Of a stretch of DNA of 64,000 nucleotides, positions 1-6,953 are shown in pieces. The position numbers were made by a program, and so were the translations under genes. Source of the stretch: Chitinophaga ginsengisegetis (GTDB lineage Bacteria > Bacteroidota > Bacteroidia > Chitinophagales > Chitinophagaceae); the NCBI RefSeq assembly GCF_900168065.1, contig NZ_FUZZ01000002.1, positions 62,001 through 126,000 of the forward strand, given 5' to 3'. Within the stretch, counting starts at the first letter, position 1. Each line of letters begins with the position of its first letter. The notes beneath the pieces are model-generated. The model was given only the letters and a program-made list of their open reading frames with translations, searched no databases and had not been told where the DNA came from.

Positions 1-141
1 CACTGTCATGAAACATTTTGCGATGGGCTCATTCCTGAAACTGATGCTGATCTTTTTCTGCAGGAAGCTTTCCTGTGCCATTGCCGGCAAAGTAAAGCAT
101 AGCAGGACCCACATACATCCGTGTAAAATTTTTTCCTTCAT
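1..141 (-). CDS. SusC/RagA-family TonB-dependent receptor, N-terminal fragment (cut by window start)
   Basis: Seen: reading leftwards from an ATG at 141, an open frame runs off the window. It encodes a signal peptide (MKEKILHG, hydrophobic core, then PAMAQES) followed by KKISISFRNEPIAKCF, which looks like the start of an STN (secretin/TonB short N-terminal) domain. Known: STN-bearing SusC proteins import glycans or other ligands across the outer membrane and signal through a FecR-type anti-sigma factor. Context fits, since FecR and sigma genes lie immediately upstream in the same direction. In-frame ATGs at 204 and 210 exist, but 141 gives a clean signal peptide. Only about 47 codons are visible, so the plug and barrel are inferred. 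Confidence 0.75.
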   Translation of the reverse strand, partial: MKEKILHGCMWVLLCFTLPAMAQESFLQKKISISFRNEPIAKCFMTV

Positions 142-221
142 TCGTTTGAGATTTAAAAAAAGAAGATCCGTTACCAGCAGCTGTACGCTGATGGTTGTTA
201 GCATTCCCATTATGTTTGATG

Positions 222-1139
222 CTACTTAATTACGATGATGCCGTTTTTGTTTTTGTGAATAGTTAGCCGGTACGACAGGGATATCACTTTCAGGATATCG
301 TTCATGGTGTCGGTTTCCTCGAATGCGCCGGTGAATTTCAGGTCGCTGATAGCCGGCGTGGTTTTTATTTTTACGCCGTACAGCAGTTCTATTTCCCTGA
401 AAACATCGTTCAGCGCCGATTCATTGAACAACAGCTTTTTGCTGGTCCACCCGGTGTTTACTTCCGCTTGTTTATAGATATAGATGGTTTCCTTGTCGTA
501 TACGAGCTCCTCATTTTCCGTGAGCTGCTGTACCGCCGCCCCGGCGGTAACCGCTACCCTACCCGTTTTCACGCTTACCTTTGGCTTTTCGATACCACTA
601 CTATCGGCCACTACGAAACTGGTGCCCAATACCTTTACGCTTAAATGCGGACCGGTGATGATGAAAGGCGCCGTTTGCGGGGTGACTTCGAAGAATGCTT
701 CCCCATTTACTGTGATGTTTCTTTGTTTGCCACGGAAGTATTGGGGATAAATAAGCGTGGTACCTCCATTGAGAATAGCTACCGAGCTATCCGGCAGGAT
801 TACCTTTTTTACCTGGTACTTCAATGCCGTAATGCTTTGCATGGGAACAGGATCCAGCCAGTTCTGCAGCGCCAGCCGGTAGGTATAGGTAGCCCCGGTG
901 GTTATGAGAATTAAGGCTGTAGCCGCATACCGCCATACCCTAATGCGTGGCGGCGCGATTTCCCTTTTCAGGTTATTCCACACCTCAAGGCGCTGCTCTT
1001 CCACATCAGCGGGCACCTGTTTTTCCTCCCAGGCTTTATCGAGGTAGGTGTTCAGCAACGTAGCTTCCCTGTGGGTGGCATTGCCCGACAGGTAATTACT
1101 GACCAATCTTTTAAACTGTGTGATATTCATCCGGAACAT
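222..1139 (-). CDS. FecR-family anti-sigma factor
   Basis: A 305-residue protein with the usual FecR layout: a short cytoplasmic N-terminal region (about 1-65), one membrane helix (WRYAATALILITTGATYTY, about 66-84), a periplasmic FecR domain containing LNGGTTLIYPQ and VNGEAFFEV, and a C-terminal DUF4974-like region ending in IIVIK. Known role: it holds the partner ECF sigma factor at the membrane and releases it when the STN domain of the partner SusC signals. It lies 62 bp downstream of the sigma gene and about 80 bp upstream of the SusC start, so sigma-FecR-SusC is probably one transcription unit. Starting at MNITQF (1130) instead of MFRMNITQF is equally plausible. Confidence 0.92.
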   Translation of the reverse strand: MFRMNITQFKRLVSNYLSGNATHREATLLNTYLDKAWEEKQVPADVEEQRLEVWNNLKREIAPPRIRVWRYAATALILITTGATYTYRLALQNWLDPVPMQSITALKYQVKKVILPDSSVAILNGGTTLIYPQYFRGKQRNITVNGEAFFEVTPQTAPFIITGPHLSVKVLGTSFVVADSSGIEKPKVSVKTGRVAVTAGAAVQQLTENEELVYDKETIYIYKQAEVNTGWTSKKLLFNESALNDVFREIELLYGVKIKTTPAISDLKFTGAFEETDTMNDILKVISLSYRLTIHKNKNGIIVIK

Positions 1140-1201
1140 TCTTCTATAGATATGTTCCTTTAGCGGAGGTGTTTGTCCCGAAGAAGTACGTTAAGGAATT
1201 A

Positions 1202-1762
1202 TTAACTCATTATTTCCGCGAGGATCAGGGCAGCTGCGATATGATGTCTTAAAGCCTTCAATGCTATGTGCAGCTGGTTTCTTACTGTTTTTTCGGAGAG
1301 ATTTAATTTCCCGGCGATTTCCGCAATAGATAAATGATGCCGGCGACTCAACAGGAAGATTTCCCGTGTTTTTTCCGGTAAGGTGATTAACTGGTTATCG
1401 ATTTCTTTAAATACATCGGCCGTTTCCATCTTTTCCCAGATATCGTTTAACACCGGCATGATATACTCCTGCACACGGTCCAGCTCCTCCGGCCGGTTCA
1501 TGATTTCCTTTAGCTTTTTGATAGACTGGAAGCGGACGGCCTGGTGGAGATAGTTTTCCAGCGGACCGCTCAGATTCAGCTTTTCTTTCCGCGACCACAG
1601 GGAGATGTACACCCCCTGTACTACGTCTTTTGCATCGTCTTTATTGCCGAGGATTTTTAGGGCGAAGGCGTAGAGCGCCGGCCAGTGTTGATTGAAACAC
1701 CTTTCGAATGCTTTTGTGTCACCGGTACGGATAAGCGCTATATCATCATGAGCATGCAGCAT
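1202..1762 (-). CDS. ECF RNA polymerase sigma factor (sigma-70 family)
   Basis: A 186-residue protein with sigma region 2 (FNQHWPALYAFALKILGNKDDAKDVVQ, core-binding and -10 recognition) and region 4 (LPEKTREIFLLSRRHHLSIAEIAGKLNLSEKTVRNQL, a helix-turn-helix for -35 recognition). It has the length and layout of Bacteroidota ECF factors of the FecI type that control SusC/SusD operons. First gene of the minus-strand sigma-FecR-SusC cassette. Expected to stay inactive until the adjacent FecR releases it. The region between it and the IS element carries no intact gene. Confidence 0.93.
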   Translation of the reverse strand: MLHAHDDIALIRTGDTKAFERCFNQHWPALYAFALKILGNKDDAKDVVQGVYISLWSRKEKLNLSGPLENYLHQAVRFQSIKKLKEIMNRPEELDRVQEYIMPVLNDIWEKMETADVFKEIDNQLITLPEKTREIFLLSRRHHLSIAEIAGKLNLSEKTVRNQLHIALKALRHHIAAALILAEIMS

Positions 1763-1828
1763 GGCATTGGTTTGAGCAATGGAGCGAAATTAGGGGATTT
1801 TGTTGGGGGGGAGGTTTAAGGTATTGTT

Positions 1829-2050
1829 ATGTTTTCTGAGATGGGTGCGGAGCGATGGTGCTGGAGGGGGTTAAAGAGCCATTTCTTACGGCCTACATTC
1901 CTATCGAAAAGCTGGGTTAGCTGGACTAATGCCGACGAAACTGCACAGTGTACCCTACCGACGACCATTTACAATGCGCAGCTGGTGACCTCAGGGACGC
2001 CGGTGAGGTTTAGCATTTCAGCATTGCCGTACGCGGATGAGTTGTTTTGA
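1829..2050 (+). pseudogene. Possible decayed member of the small cysteine-pair peptide family
   Basis: The frame here lacks a leader peptide. Its second half (TFLSKSW, then ADETAQCTLPTTIYNAQLV) resembles the middle of the intact peptides at 5651 and 6547 (TFYSYGT, then GEEKIGCVLPITLTLTPV): same order, one conserved Cys and a following LP. The C-terminal cysteine is missing. I read this as a possible relic at the left edge of the peptide cluster. The match is weak, and chance or another gene family cannot be excluded by eye. Confidence 0.25.
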
Positions 2051-2156
2051 CCCTCAGCGTTTGCTAAGGGTGTTTTGTTTATACATGGAGATTTCAAGGG
2101 GCATTCGTAAACTTGAGAAAAAGATTTAGCATCACATACTCTTATCAATCTGGAAA

Positions 2157-2430
2157 AGTAAAAAAATAAAAGAGGCTAAATACACCTTACTAGTAGTAAT
2201 AATTCTAACAACCATAGGCGGCCCTTTTGTCATTTAAAGTCAACAAGGAACCAAATATATTTTACTCATTTGAAACTACCATGTCAATTGGTTTCGAAGC
2301 TGAGGGTTGCGTTGTACCAACGTATGCTGCACTTACACCTGCCACTGCCGGGGGTTTTGTTACACACCTCTCTTCCAAATGGAACTGGCCAACGACTACC
2401 TATACATCTAGAGCACTTGCTGTATTTTAA
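2157..2430 (+). pseudogene. Broken copy of the small secreted cysteine-pair peptide gene
   Basis: Two frames together recreate the family. Around 2160-2226 the frame reads KKIKEAKYTLLVVIILTTIGGP, matching the leader of the intact copies (MKKAKLALTAV...GGALA). After a one-base shift near 2226 it continues FKVNKEPNIFYSFETT, then EGCVVPTYAALTPATAGGFVTHLSS, matching FKANR...FYSYGTT...GCVLP...PVAAGGFVTTLYSS. The ATG is lost, a frameshift separates leader from body, and the second conserved Cys has become Tyr (TTTYTSR versus TTTCTSR). It is therefore a pseudogene, 5' of the IS3 insertion and in the same orientation as the intact copies at 4522 and 5651. Confidence 0.75.
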
Positions 2431-2817
2431 CGAGATTCCCTCAAGAAATTGCGGTATTATTTTATAATCCCGATGATGTATATTTGGAAAGATTAAAATC
2501 CTGCAACGATGTTAAGAATTTACCTTCCAATTATATTGAACTACTAATAAGAAATATAATTACCAACCCCATCAATCTCAGAAAAAATCGTATTTTCATG
2601 AGATCAAAACCTTCTGAACATTTCGCTTAACATCCTTTTCAAACTACCATATCATCAGAAGTGGCGACATTAGGTACTTTACAATTAGTATTCTGCCTAA
2701 AATCTCAAAATGAAAATATATACCTACAAACAGAGCAAATTGCAATGTGCAACTACGACTGTCAAAACATTGGTGAGGTTTAGTTTGCACTCGACTTTTA
2801 TTATTTAGAGCTCAAGG
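2431..2817 (+). other. Gene-poor gap with one coding-like relic
   Basis: No intact gene. An open stretch without a start codon runs from about 2424 to 2630 (67 codons, containing VLFYNPDDVYLERLK and NLPSNYIELLIRN). It directly follows the peptide pseudogene and reads like coding sequence rather than random AT-rich DNA. It may be the remains of a companion gene. The rest, up to the IS end at 2818, shows nothing recognisable. Confidence 0.3.
2814..2817. repeat. Target-site duplication AAGG, left copy
   Basis: AAGG immediately outside the left inverted repeat; it matches 4013-4016 exactly and in direct orientation. Confidence 0.85.
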
Positions 2818-2843
2818 TGTAAGTACTCCATTTAGGTGACAGT
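2818..2843 (+). repeat. IS3 terminal inverted repeat, left
   Basis: Starts TGTAAGTAC and ends GGTGACAGT. It pairs with the right-end repeat with one gap and a few mismatches. The OrfB stop codon (2832-2834) lies inside it. Confidence 0.88.
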
Positions 2844-3680
2844 GGTTATTTGGATTTTTTCCATATCCTCAAGCTTCATAGCCCACTCATATGGCGTGAG
2901 ATTATTCAAAGATTCATGTGGCCTTCGTTGATTGTACTCATCTATCCAATTGGCTGTCAATTCTCTTACATGATGAAGATCTTCGAATATATACGCATCC
3001 AGTACAGCTTCTCTGTAAAGGCGGTTAAATCGCTCAATATATCCGTTTTGCATTGGTCTGCCAGGCTGAATATATTGTAGCCTGATGCCGTTATTATTAC
3101 ACCATTGTTCAAAATAGCCGGAGGTAAATTCCGGTCCATTATCCGTTCTTATAGCTGCTGGCTTGCCTCTGACCTCAATAATCCTATCCAGTACCCTTAC
3201 TATGCGAAAGGAAGATAGGGAAGTATCTACTTCAATAGCTAAAGCTTCCCGGGAGCAGTCATCTATCACATTAAAAGTTCTGAATCTTCTGCTACCTGTC
3301 ATGCTATCGCTCATAAAATCCATACTCCTGATGACATTGATATTGGTTTGTTGCTGCAACGGCTGTTTGATGCGGGCTGGTACTCTTCGCTTCAATTTCT
3401 TCCTCTTATTGAGCTTAAGCAGCCTATAGACCCGGTAAACCTTTTTATGATTCCAACTGTGCCCGGCCCGCCTTAAATAAGCAAACAACTTACGGAAGCC
3501 ATATGAGGTGTGCTTAAAAGCCAGATCCTCTAAAGCATCGATGAGAGCCTTATCATTTTTACGGGTTTGATAATAGAATTTTGTGCGAGGGAAGGATACC
3601 AATCTGCAGGCCCTACTCACAGAAATACCCTGATCAGCGACCAGTTCTCCTGCTACTTGTCTTTTTGTGGAAGGGCCCAT
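2832..3680 (-). CDS. IS3-family transposase OrfB (DDE integrase domain)
   Basis: 282 residues: an N-terminal HTH_21-like region (about 40-95, SYGFRKLFAYLRRAGHSWNHKKVYR) and an rve integrase core. The acidic triad is visible as D121 (SMDFMSD), D180 (RTDNGPEF) and E216 (QNGYIERFNR), with 35 residues between the last two. This is the catalytic subunit for strand cleavage and joining. The ATG at 3680 lies inside the 3' end of OrfA. OrfB is in the +1 frame relative to OrfA, not the -1 frame that IS3 elements normally use for the OrfAB fusion; see the finding on the A6 tract. Confidence 0.93.
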   Translation of the reverse strand: MGPSTKRQVAGELVADQGISVSRACRLVSFPRTKFYYQTRKNDKALIDALEDLAFKHTSYGFRKLFAYLRRAGHSWNHKKVYRVYRLLKLNKRKKLKRRVPARIKQPLQQQTNINVIRSMDFMSDSMTGSRRFRTFNVIDDCSREALAIEVDTSLSSFRIVRVLDRIIEVRGKPAAIRTDNGPEFTSGYFEQWCNNNGIRLQYIQPGRPMQNGYIERFNRLYREAVLDAYIFEDLHHVRELTANWIDEYNQRRPHESLNNLTPYEWAMKLEDMEKIQITTVT

Positions 3681-3942
3681 CCTTTTTTGTGAACAGATCT
3701 TTTAAAATCTGATTGTCCAACGACAGATCGGCATACATTCTTTTCAGCCTGGAATTTTCCTCTTCCAGGTCCTTGAGCCGCTTCACATCTGAGGCTTCCA
3801 TTCCTCCATACTTGTTCTTCCAATTGTAAAACGTGGCCTCTGAAATGCTATGTTCACGACAGGTATCTTTTATTGCCAGGCCATTTTCATGCTGCTTTAA
3901 AATAGATACAATCTGTGTTTCTGTGAATCTGGTCTTTTTCAT
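3634..3942 (-). CDS. IS3-family transposase OrfA (helix-turn-helix subunit)
   Basis: 102 residues: HTH_Tnp_1 (KKTRFTETQIVSILKQHENG, then ISEATFYNWKNKYGG), followed by a leucine-zipper-like coiled coil (RLKDLEEENSRLKRMYADLSLDNQILKDLF). Known role: binds the inverted repeats and, when fused to OrfB by frameshifting, forms the active transposase. After LFTKK the frame runs on for about 18 residues over the OrfB start. This tail looks like an accidental extension caused by a one-base shorter A tract (A6) at the slippage site, so this copy may be impaired. Confidence 0.9.
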   Translation of the reverse strand: MKKTRFTETQIVSILKQHENGLAIKDTCREHSISEATFYNWKNKYGGMEASDVKRLKDLEEENSRLKRMYADLSLDNQILKDLFTKKDGPFHKKTSSRRTGR

Positions 3943-3985
3943 GATAGTAGTTCAGTTTAAATTTAGCAATTTTTTCTAAGTTTAA

Positions 3986-4012
3986 ACTGTCACCACAATA
4001 GGGGTACTTACA
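3986..4012 (-). repeat. IS3 terminal inverted repeat, right
   Basis: The reverse complement starts TGTAAGTAC and contains GGTGACAGT, matching the left end. It lies about 45 bp upstream of the OrfA start. Confidence 0.88.
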
Positions 4013-4016
4013 AAGG
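4013..4016. repeat. Target-site duplication AAGG, right copy
   Basis: Direct copy of 2814-2817, immediately outside the right inverted repeat. Confidence 0.85.
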
Positions 4017-4521
4017 CACTTTACTTTCTGCATGTACGTTGCAGCGATACATTGTAAATTCAGCATATGAAAAGAACCAGGATTTATTAGTGATTGTCTC
4101 CATGCTGTATTGCAGCAGGACAATCTGTACATTATTATACCCACACATATAATAATAGTGCATGTACTATGTAGACGATAATATATAAAAGGTTGACAGC
4201 AGATATGACCATAGAGGAGTAAAAAGTTGCTGGCGAAGAATCCTGCGAGTTGTAAGGCATATGCTATTGTTAAAACGCAAATATCATTGTGCAAATGCTA
4301 GAATTGTCTCATACTTTTGCATGCACAAAGTTGGCCTATAGAAGCATCAAGATATTATGGAATATTGCATACCTACCATCAACTATTTATGATAAAGTAA
4401 ACATACTCAGTTATCATTTTTCGATAATTATAGACTCAATACTTGGAAGGTCAATTAACAATTGTACTAAAGTCATAAGTTCATCATGTCATTACAAATT
4501 ATAAGCTTAAAAACATCAATT
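4017..4521. other. AT-rich non-coding region upstream of the first intact peptide gene
   Basis: About 500 bp between the IS element and the peptide gene at 4522. I see no convincing gene on either strand. It should contain the promoter of the peptide gene, but no clear TTTG / TAnnTTTG pair was identified. Confidence 0.5.
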
Positions 4522-4782
4522 ATGAAAAAAGCAAAAAAAGCACTTGTATTAACCGCTTTTCTTGGAGTTGCCGGCGGAGCCTTAGCATTTAAAGCTAATA
4601 GACAATCGAGAATTTTCTATGATTATGGAACAACGATTGTAAGTGGCCAAGTGGTATATGGATGTGTTATTCCAACTACTCTATTCTATACTCCATATGA
4701 TTTCGGAATTCTGATATTTGCTTCTTCGGCAATACATATTCCAACAACATCATGCACTTGCAGAGTAATACAGAACGCATGA
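4522..4782 (+). CDS. Small secreted cysteine-containing peptide (family copy A)
   Basis: 86 residues, function unknown. Leader MKKAKKALVLTAFLGVAGGALA has a basic start, a hydrophobic core and an ALA|F signal-peptidase-I-like site. The predicted mature part begins FKANR and contains IFYDYGTT, Cys48 in YGCVIPTT, and Cys78/Cys80 in TSCTCRV. Copies B (5651) and C (6547, opposite strand) share the leader, FKANR, the FY.YGTT block and cysteines at positions 48 and 80. This copy diverges between them and has a third Cys. The start was placed at MKKAKK because it aligns with the other copies; an upstream in-frame ATG at 4486 does not. The leader TTAAAAAC...CAATTATG resembles that of copy B. Likely exported to the periplasm or beyond (inference). 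Confidence 0.72.
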   Translation: MKKAKKALVLTAFLGVAGGALAFKANRQSRIFYDYGTTIVSGQVVYGCVIPTTLFYTPYDFGILIFASSAIHIPTTSCTCRVIQNA

Positions 4783-5046
4783 ATTCAATGTGAGATTTTT
4801 CACAAGAGACATCCACTAAGAACAACTTCAACACATTAGAATATATCCACCTATTGTTGGCTCATAACGATTATAGTCACAAAACCTTAGCATCTGCTTG
4901 AAATTCTATAAGGGTGAAGATCCCAATCTACGTGATCTAAAAACAACAATCTTGAAAGCTAGGCAATACGTATACTATACAGGAAGGACAGCCTTAAAGG
5001 TGGATATATAGACTCACATTACCAATGCATATCATAATTTACCACT
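4783..5046 (+). other. Short gap with a coding-like relic
   Basis: Contains an open stretch without a start codon at about 4890-5009 (KFYKGEDPNLRDLKTT, then RQYVYYTG). Its FY..(D/E)D..L..LK pattern loosely echoes the relic after the peptide pseudogene at 2424-2630. This suggests that a second, now decayed gene type once accompanied the peptide genes. Weak evidence, judged by eye. Confidence 0.22.
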
Positions 5047-5331
5047 ATGAAAAAAACAAGAATTGCGCTTGGTCTTATCCTGATCGCGGGAATACTAGCC
5101 TTTTTGTTAAGTTGGCCTAATAAATTATCCAGATATCCAGAAATACCCACCACCATTCCAAACAACATTTATGATAAAGAGTTCCCAACCAAGCCAACAA
5201 GATTCAAAACTTATCCACCTAATATAGACAAAAAAGTGTCATCACTATATGCCGAATCGAAAAAAATAACTTCGACTCTGATGACATTCCATCTAACTAG
5301 GTATACTGACCAACTAGAAAAAATCACATAA
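5047..5331 (+). CDS. Small exported protein, possibly a divergent relative of the peptide family
   Basis: 94 residues, not recognised. It starts MKKTRIALGLILIAGILAF, a signal-peptide or membrane-anchor sequence resembling the peptide-family leader (MKKAKLALTAV...GGALAF). The remainder is rich in Pro, Lys and Thr (YPEIPTTIPNN, FPTKPTRFKTYPPN) and has no cysteine, so it lacks the hallmark of the family. It sits between copies A and B on the same strand. It could be a diverged paralogue, a companion protein, or a fused relic. The ATG at 5047 follows AATTTACCACT, with no strong ribosome-binding site, as is usual in this phylum. Confidence 0.45.
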   Translation: MKKTRIALGLILIAGILAFLLSWPNKLSRYPEIPTTIPNNIYDKEFPTKPTRFKTYPPNIDKKVSSLYAESKKITSTLMTFHLTRYTDQLEKIT

Positions 5332-5650
5332 CTGCTTTTATACACACGACACATTCTAATCACAGACAATCTTATAATATAAAGGAAAACTCGAAAAAAT
5401 AATTTTCATCGAACAAACTATGTTTAACCTATAACTACTTAATTTCAGGTGTATCTCTTCAAAGAAATATAACAGAAGGCATTGTGAAACTCATCCAGTA
5501 TATTTCAAAGCCATAAAGAATAATAAAATAGCAAATTTCCAATAAGCAGGACAGTATTAGGCTGTAAATTATCACAATGAAAGACTAAGATCGACAAGGA
5601 CTAAGTAACTCTAATCAGAACTAAATTTAAACTTTAAAAGAAGTTCAATT
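5332..5650. other. AT-rich intergenic region, nothing recognised
   Basis: About 320 bp before peptide gene B. No gene, hairpin or repeat stands out. The last 15-20 bases (TTTAAAAGAAGTTCAATTATG region) resemble the leader of copy A. Confidence 0.5.
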
Positions 5651-5917
5651 ATGAAAAAAGCAAAACTTGCCTTAACCGCAGTATCAATTTTTGCCACAAT
5701 TGGCGGTTCACTAGCATTTAAAGCAAACAGGTCAATAAATGTTTTCTATTCATTTGGCACAACAATAAGATTTGGAGAAGAAATTCAAGGTTGCGTAATA
5801 AGCACTGGAGTTCTTCTAACTCCTGTGCCAGCGGGGGGATTTGTAACTACTCTTTATTCTTCATCATTTAATGATCAGAGTACCACCTGCACAAGCAGAG
5901 TAACAGCCTCTTCGTAA
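5651..5917 (+). CDS. Small secreted cysteine-pair peptide (family copy B)
   Basis: 88 residues, function unknown. Leader MKKAKLALTAVSIFATIGGSLA, then the predicted mature FKANR..., VFYSFGTT, GEEIQGCVIS (Cys48), TPVPAGGFVTTLYSS and TTCTSRV (Cys80). It aligns without gaps to copy C at 6547-6813, which is on the other strand. Conservation at both Cys positions, the mature N-terminus FKANR and the AGGFVTTLYSS block indicates selection on protein sequence. Two cysteines suggest one disulfide, which fits the thioredoxin-like gene at 6954-7511. No modification enzyme typical of lanthipeptides or other RiPPs is nearby. Confidence 0.82.
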   Translation: MKKAKLALTAVSIFATIGGSLAFKANRSINVFYSFGTTIRFGEEIQGCVISTGVLLTPVPAGGFVTTLYSSSFNDQSTTCTSRVTASS

Positions 5918-5974
5918 TGCCCAAACACACATTAACAAAAATACATAGTAGTTAAACGACTATAATCCGTAATC

Positions 5975-6286
5975 TCACACTAGTCCACTGGACCTGACAG
6001 ATAGAACTTCAGAGATGATGTAGTTGCCCTCCTGGACAGGGTCAAAGTTCTTACTAGCGAACGAAACATATCGTAAGTACATCAAAGTGCCTTTCTCTGT
6101 CATGCTATTTATTGATGTGTGAGGAAGATCCTATAAAATGCAAAAACTCCGATTCAATCCGATAGCCGGATAATTTCTTAGGCAGCTGGAAGCAATCCAG
6201 CTGTTTTTCTCTTGCCCAATACAGTATTTTCTCCAGTGCTTGTAATAGTCGTTTACTCAAGCAACACTTCCTCTGTGAATCCAATT
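5975..6286 (-). pseudogene. Unrecognised coding-like relics truncated by an IS remnant
   Basis: On the minus strand an open frame without a start codon enters from the IS relic boundary at 6286 and ends at 6105 (contains RLLQALEKILYWAREKQLD and LPKKLSGYRIESEF). Directly after it, an ATG at 6103 opens a 42-codon frame to 5975 (contains LMYLRYVSFASKNFDP and GNYIISEVL). The base composition is less AT-rich than the surroundings and both read like protein, but I recognise neither. The simplest reading is the 3' part of an older gene or gene pair, cut when an IS3 copy inserted at 6287. Confidence 0.35.
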
Positions 6287-6415
6287 TGTAAGTATCCGAC
6301 TTATTTAGGTGTCAGTGAATATTTAACTTTTTATGTCCTACAGTTGTACTATCTACTTATATAATGTGAGATTACTCAAAGGTCTATGTGATCTTCTTCG
6401 ATTGTATCCAATTCT
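6287..6415 (-). mobile_element. Degenerate remnant of the same IS3-family element
   Basis: Begins TGTAAGTATCC and continues TTATTTAGGTGTCAGTG, matching the left end of the intact IS (TGTAAGTACTCC, ATTTAGGTGACAGTG). It then follows the OrfB 3' end through stretches such as GTGAGATTA.TCAAAG and GATTGTA....ATCCAATT, with several deletions. Only the terminal 130 bp or so survive, and the reading frame is destroyed. It shows an older round of transposition of this IS in the same neighbourhood. Confidence 0.75.
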
Positions 6416-6422
6416 AAAATAA

Positions 6423-6461
6423 AGAACCGTCCCTGTTATAAAAAACATAGAGGACGGCTCT
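6423..6461 (-). terminator. Rho-independent terminator of peptide gene C
   Basis: On the minus strand AGAGCCGTCC (6461-6452) pairs with GGACGGTTCT (6432-6423), a 10-bp stem with one G-U pair. It is followed by TTATTTTAG, about 85 bp after the stop of the 6547-6813 gene. A TTTT run on the other side could make it bidirectional. Confidence 0.7.
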
Positions 6462-6546
6462 TTTCTCTCAGTTATTGATTATCAATTACTATCGATCAAA
6501 CTAATATACTAAGAAAGTATATCAATCGATCTCTATAACGCTTGAC

Positions 6547-6813
6547 TTAAGCATTTGTAGTTACGCGAGCAGTACAAGTAGTAGTTGCGTCATTGAATGT
6601 AGAAGAATACAAAGTCGTAACGAAACCACCAGCAGCTACTGGAGTAAGAGTCAAAGTAATAGGCAAAACGCAGCCAATCTTTTCTTCACCAGCAACGGTA
6701 GTAGTACCATAAGAATAGAAAGTTTTAGCGATTCTATTAGCCTTGAATGCTAATGCACCACCTACTACTGCCAGGAGAGCTACTGCTGTTAATGCTAATT
6801 TTGCTTGTTTCAT
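6547..6813 (-). CDS. Small secreted cysteine-pair peptide (family copy C)
   Basis: 88 residues, function unknown, the closest partner of copy B. Leader MKQAKLALTAVALLAVVGGALA is followed by the predicted mature peptide FKANRIAKTFYSYGTT. It contains GEEKIGCVLPITLTLTPV (Cys48), AAGGFVTTLYSS and TTTCTARV (Cys80). It lies 140 bp downstream of the thioredoxin-like gene and the GT-C-like gene, in the same direction. It could be read from their operon or, given the gap, from its own promoter. A hairpin terminator follows. Upstream TTTAAAAAGCATCTATCATTATG resembles the leaders of copies A and B. The thioredoxin-like neighbour may keep its disulfide in the right state (inference). Confidence 0.82.
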   Translation of the reverse strand: MKQAKLALTAVALLAVVGGALAFKANRIAKTFYSYGTTTVAGEEKIGCVLPITLTLTPVAAGGFVTTLYSSTFNDATTTCTARVTTNA

Positions 6814-6953
6814 AATGATAGATGCTTTTTAAATCAAAAAGCTAAACTTAAGTTATAGAAAATCGCCTACTCGATTATAATGGTTTTCGGCTACCCCATT
6901 TCTAGATCTGACTCTACTTGCAAGAATCAAGTCAGTATTTATTGCGCAAAAAG

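Larger units (their letters stand above)
2818..4012 (-). mobile_element. IS3-family insertion sequence, complete with target duplication
   Basis: A 1195-bp element bounded by imperfect inverted repeats of about 26 bp. Both ends begin TGTAAGTAC and share GGTGACAGT further in (left 2818-2843, right 3986-4012 in reverse complement). The flanking bases 2814-2817 and 4013-4016 are both AAGG, a 4-bp target-site duplication. It carries OrfA and OrfB on the minus strand, the latter with a DD(35)E catalytic core. TG...CA termini, two overlapping ORFs and a 3-4 bp duplication are typical of IS3 elements. The intact duplication suggests a fairly recent insertion. A degenerate relic of the same element lies at 6287-6415. 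Confidence 0.93.

Noticed and set aside
3887..4294. 135-codon minus-strand frame upstream of the IS
   Set aside because: It runs through the right inverted repeat and into OrfA in another frame; no leader, domain or coding-like composition.
6183..6208. Hairpin CAGCTGG...CCAGCTG followed by TTTTT, as a plus-strand terminator
   Set aside because: There is no plus-strand gene just upstream, and the sequence lies inside a coding-like minus-strand relic (QLDCFQLP), so the symmetry is probably incidental.
4522..6813. Lanthipeptide or other RiPP precursor cluster
   Set aside because: The leaders look like Sec signal peptides with an ALA site, there is only one conserved Cys pair, and no dehydratase, cyclase, radical-SAM or peptidase-transporter gene is nearby.
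6547..6813. Assignment of the peptides to the DUF6520-type small proteins of Bacteroidota
   Set aside because: Size, leader and two cysteines are similar, but I cannot match the diagnostic positions by eye, so no family name was given.
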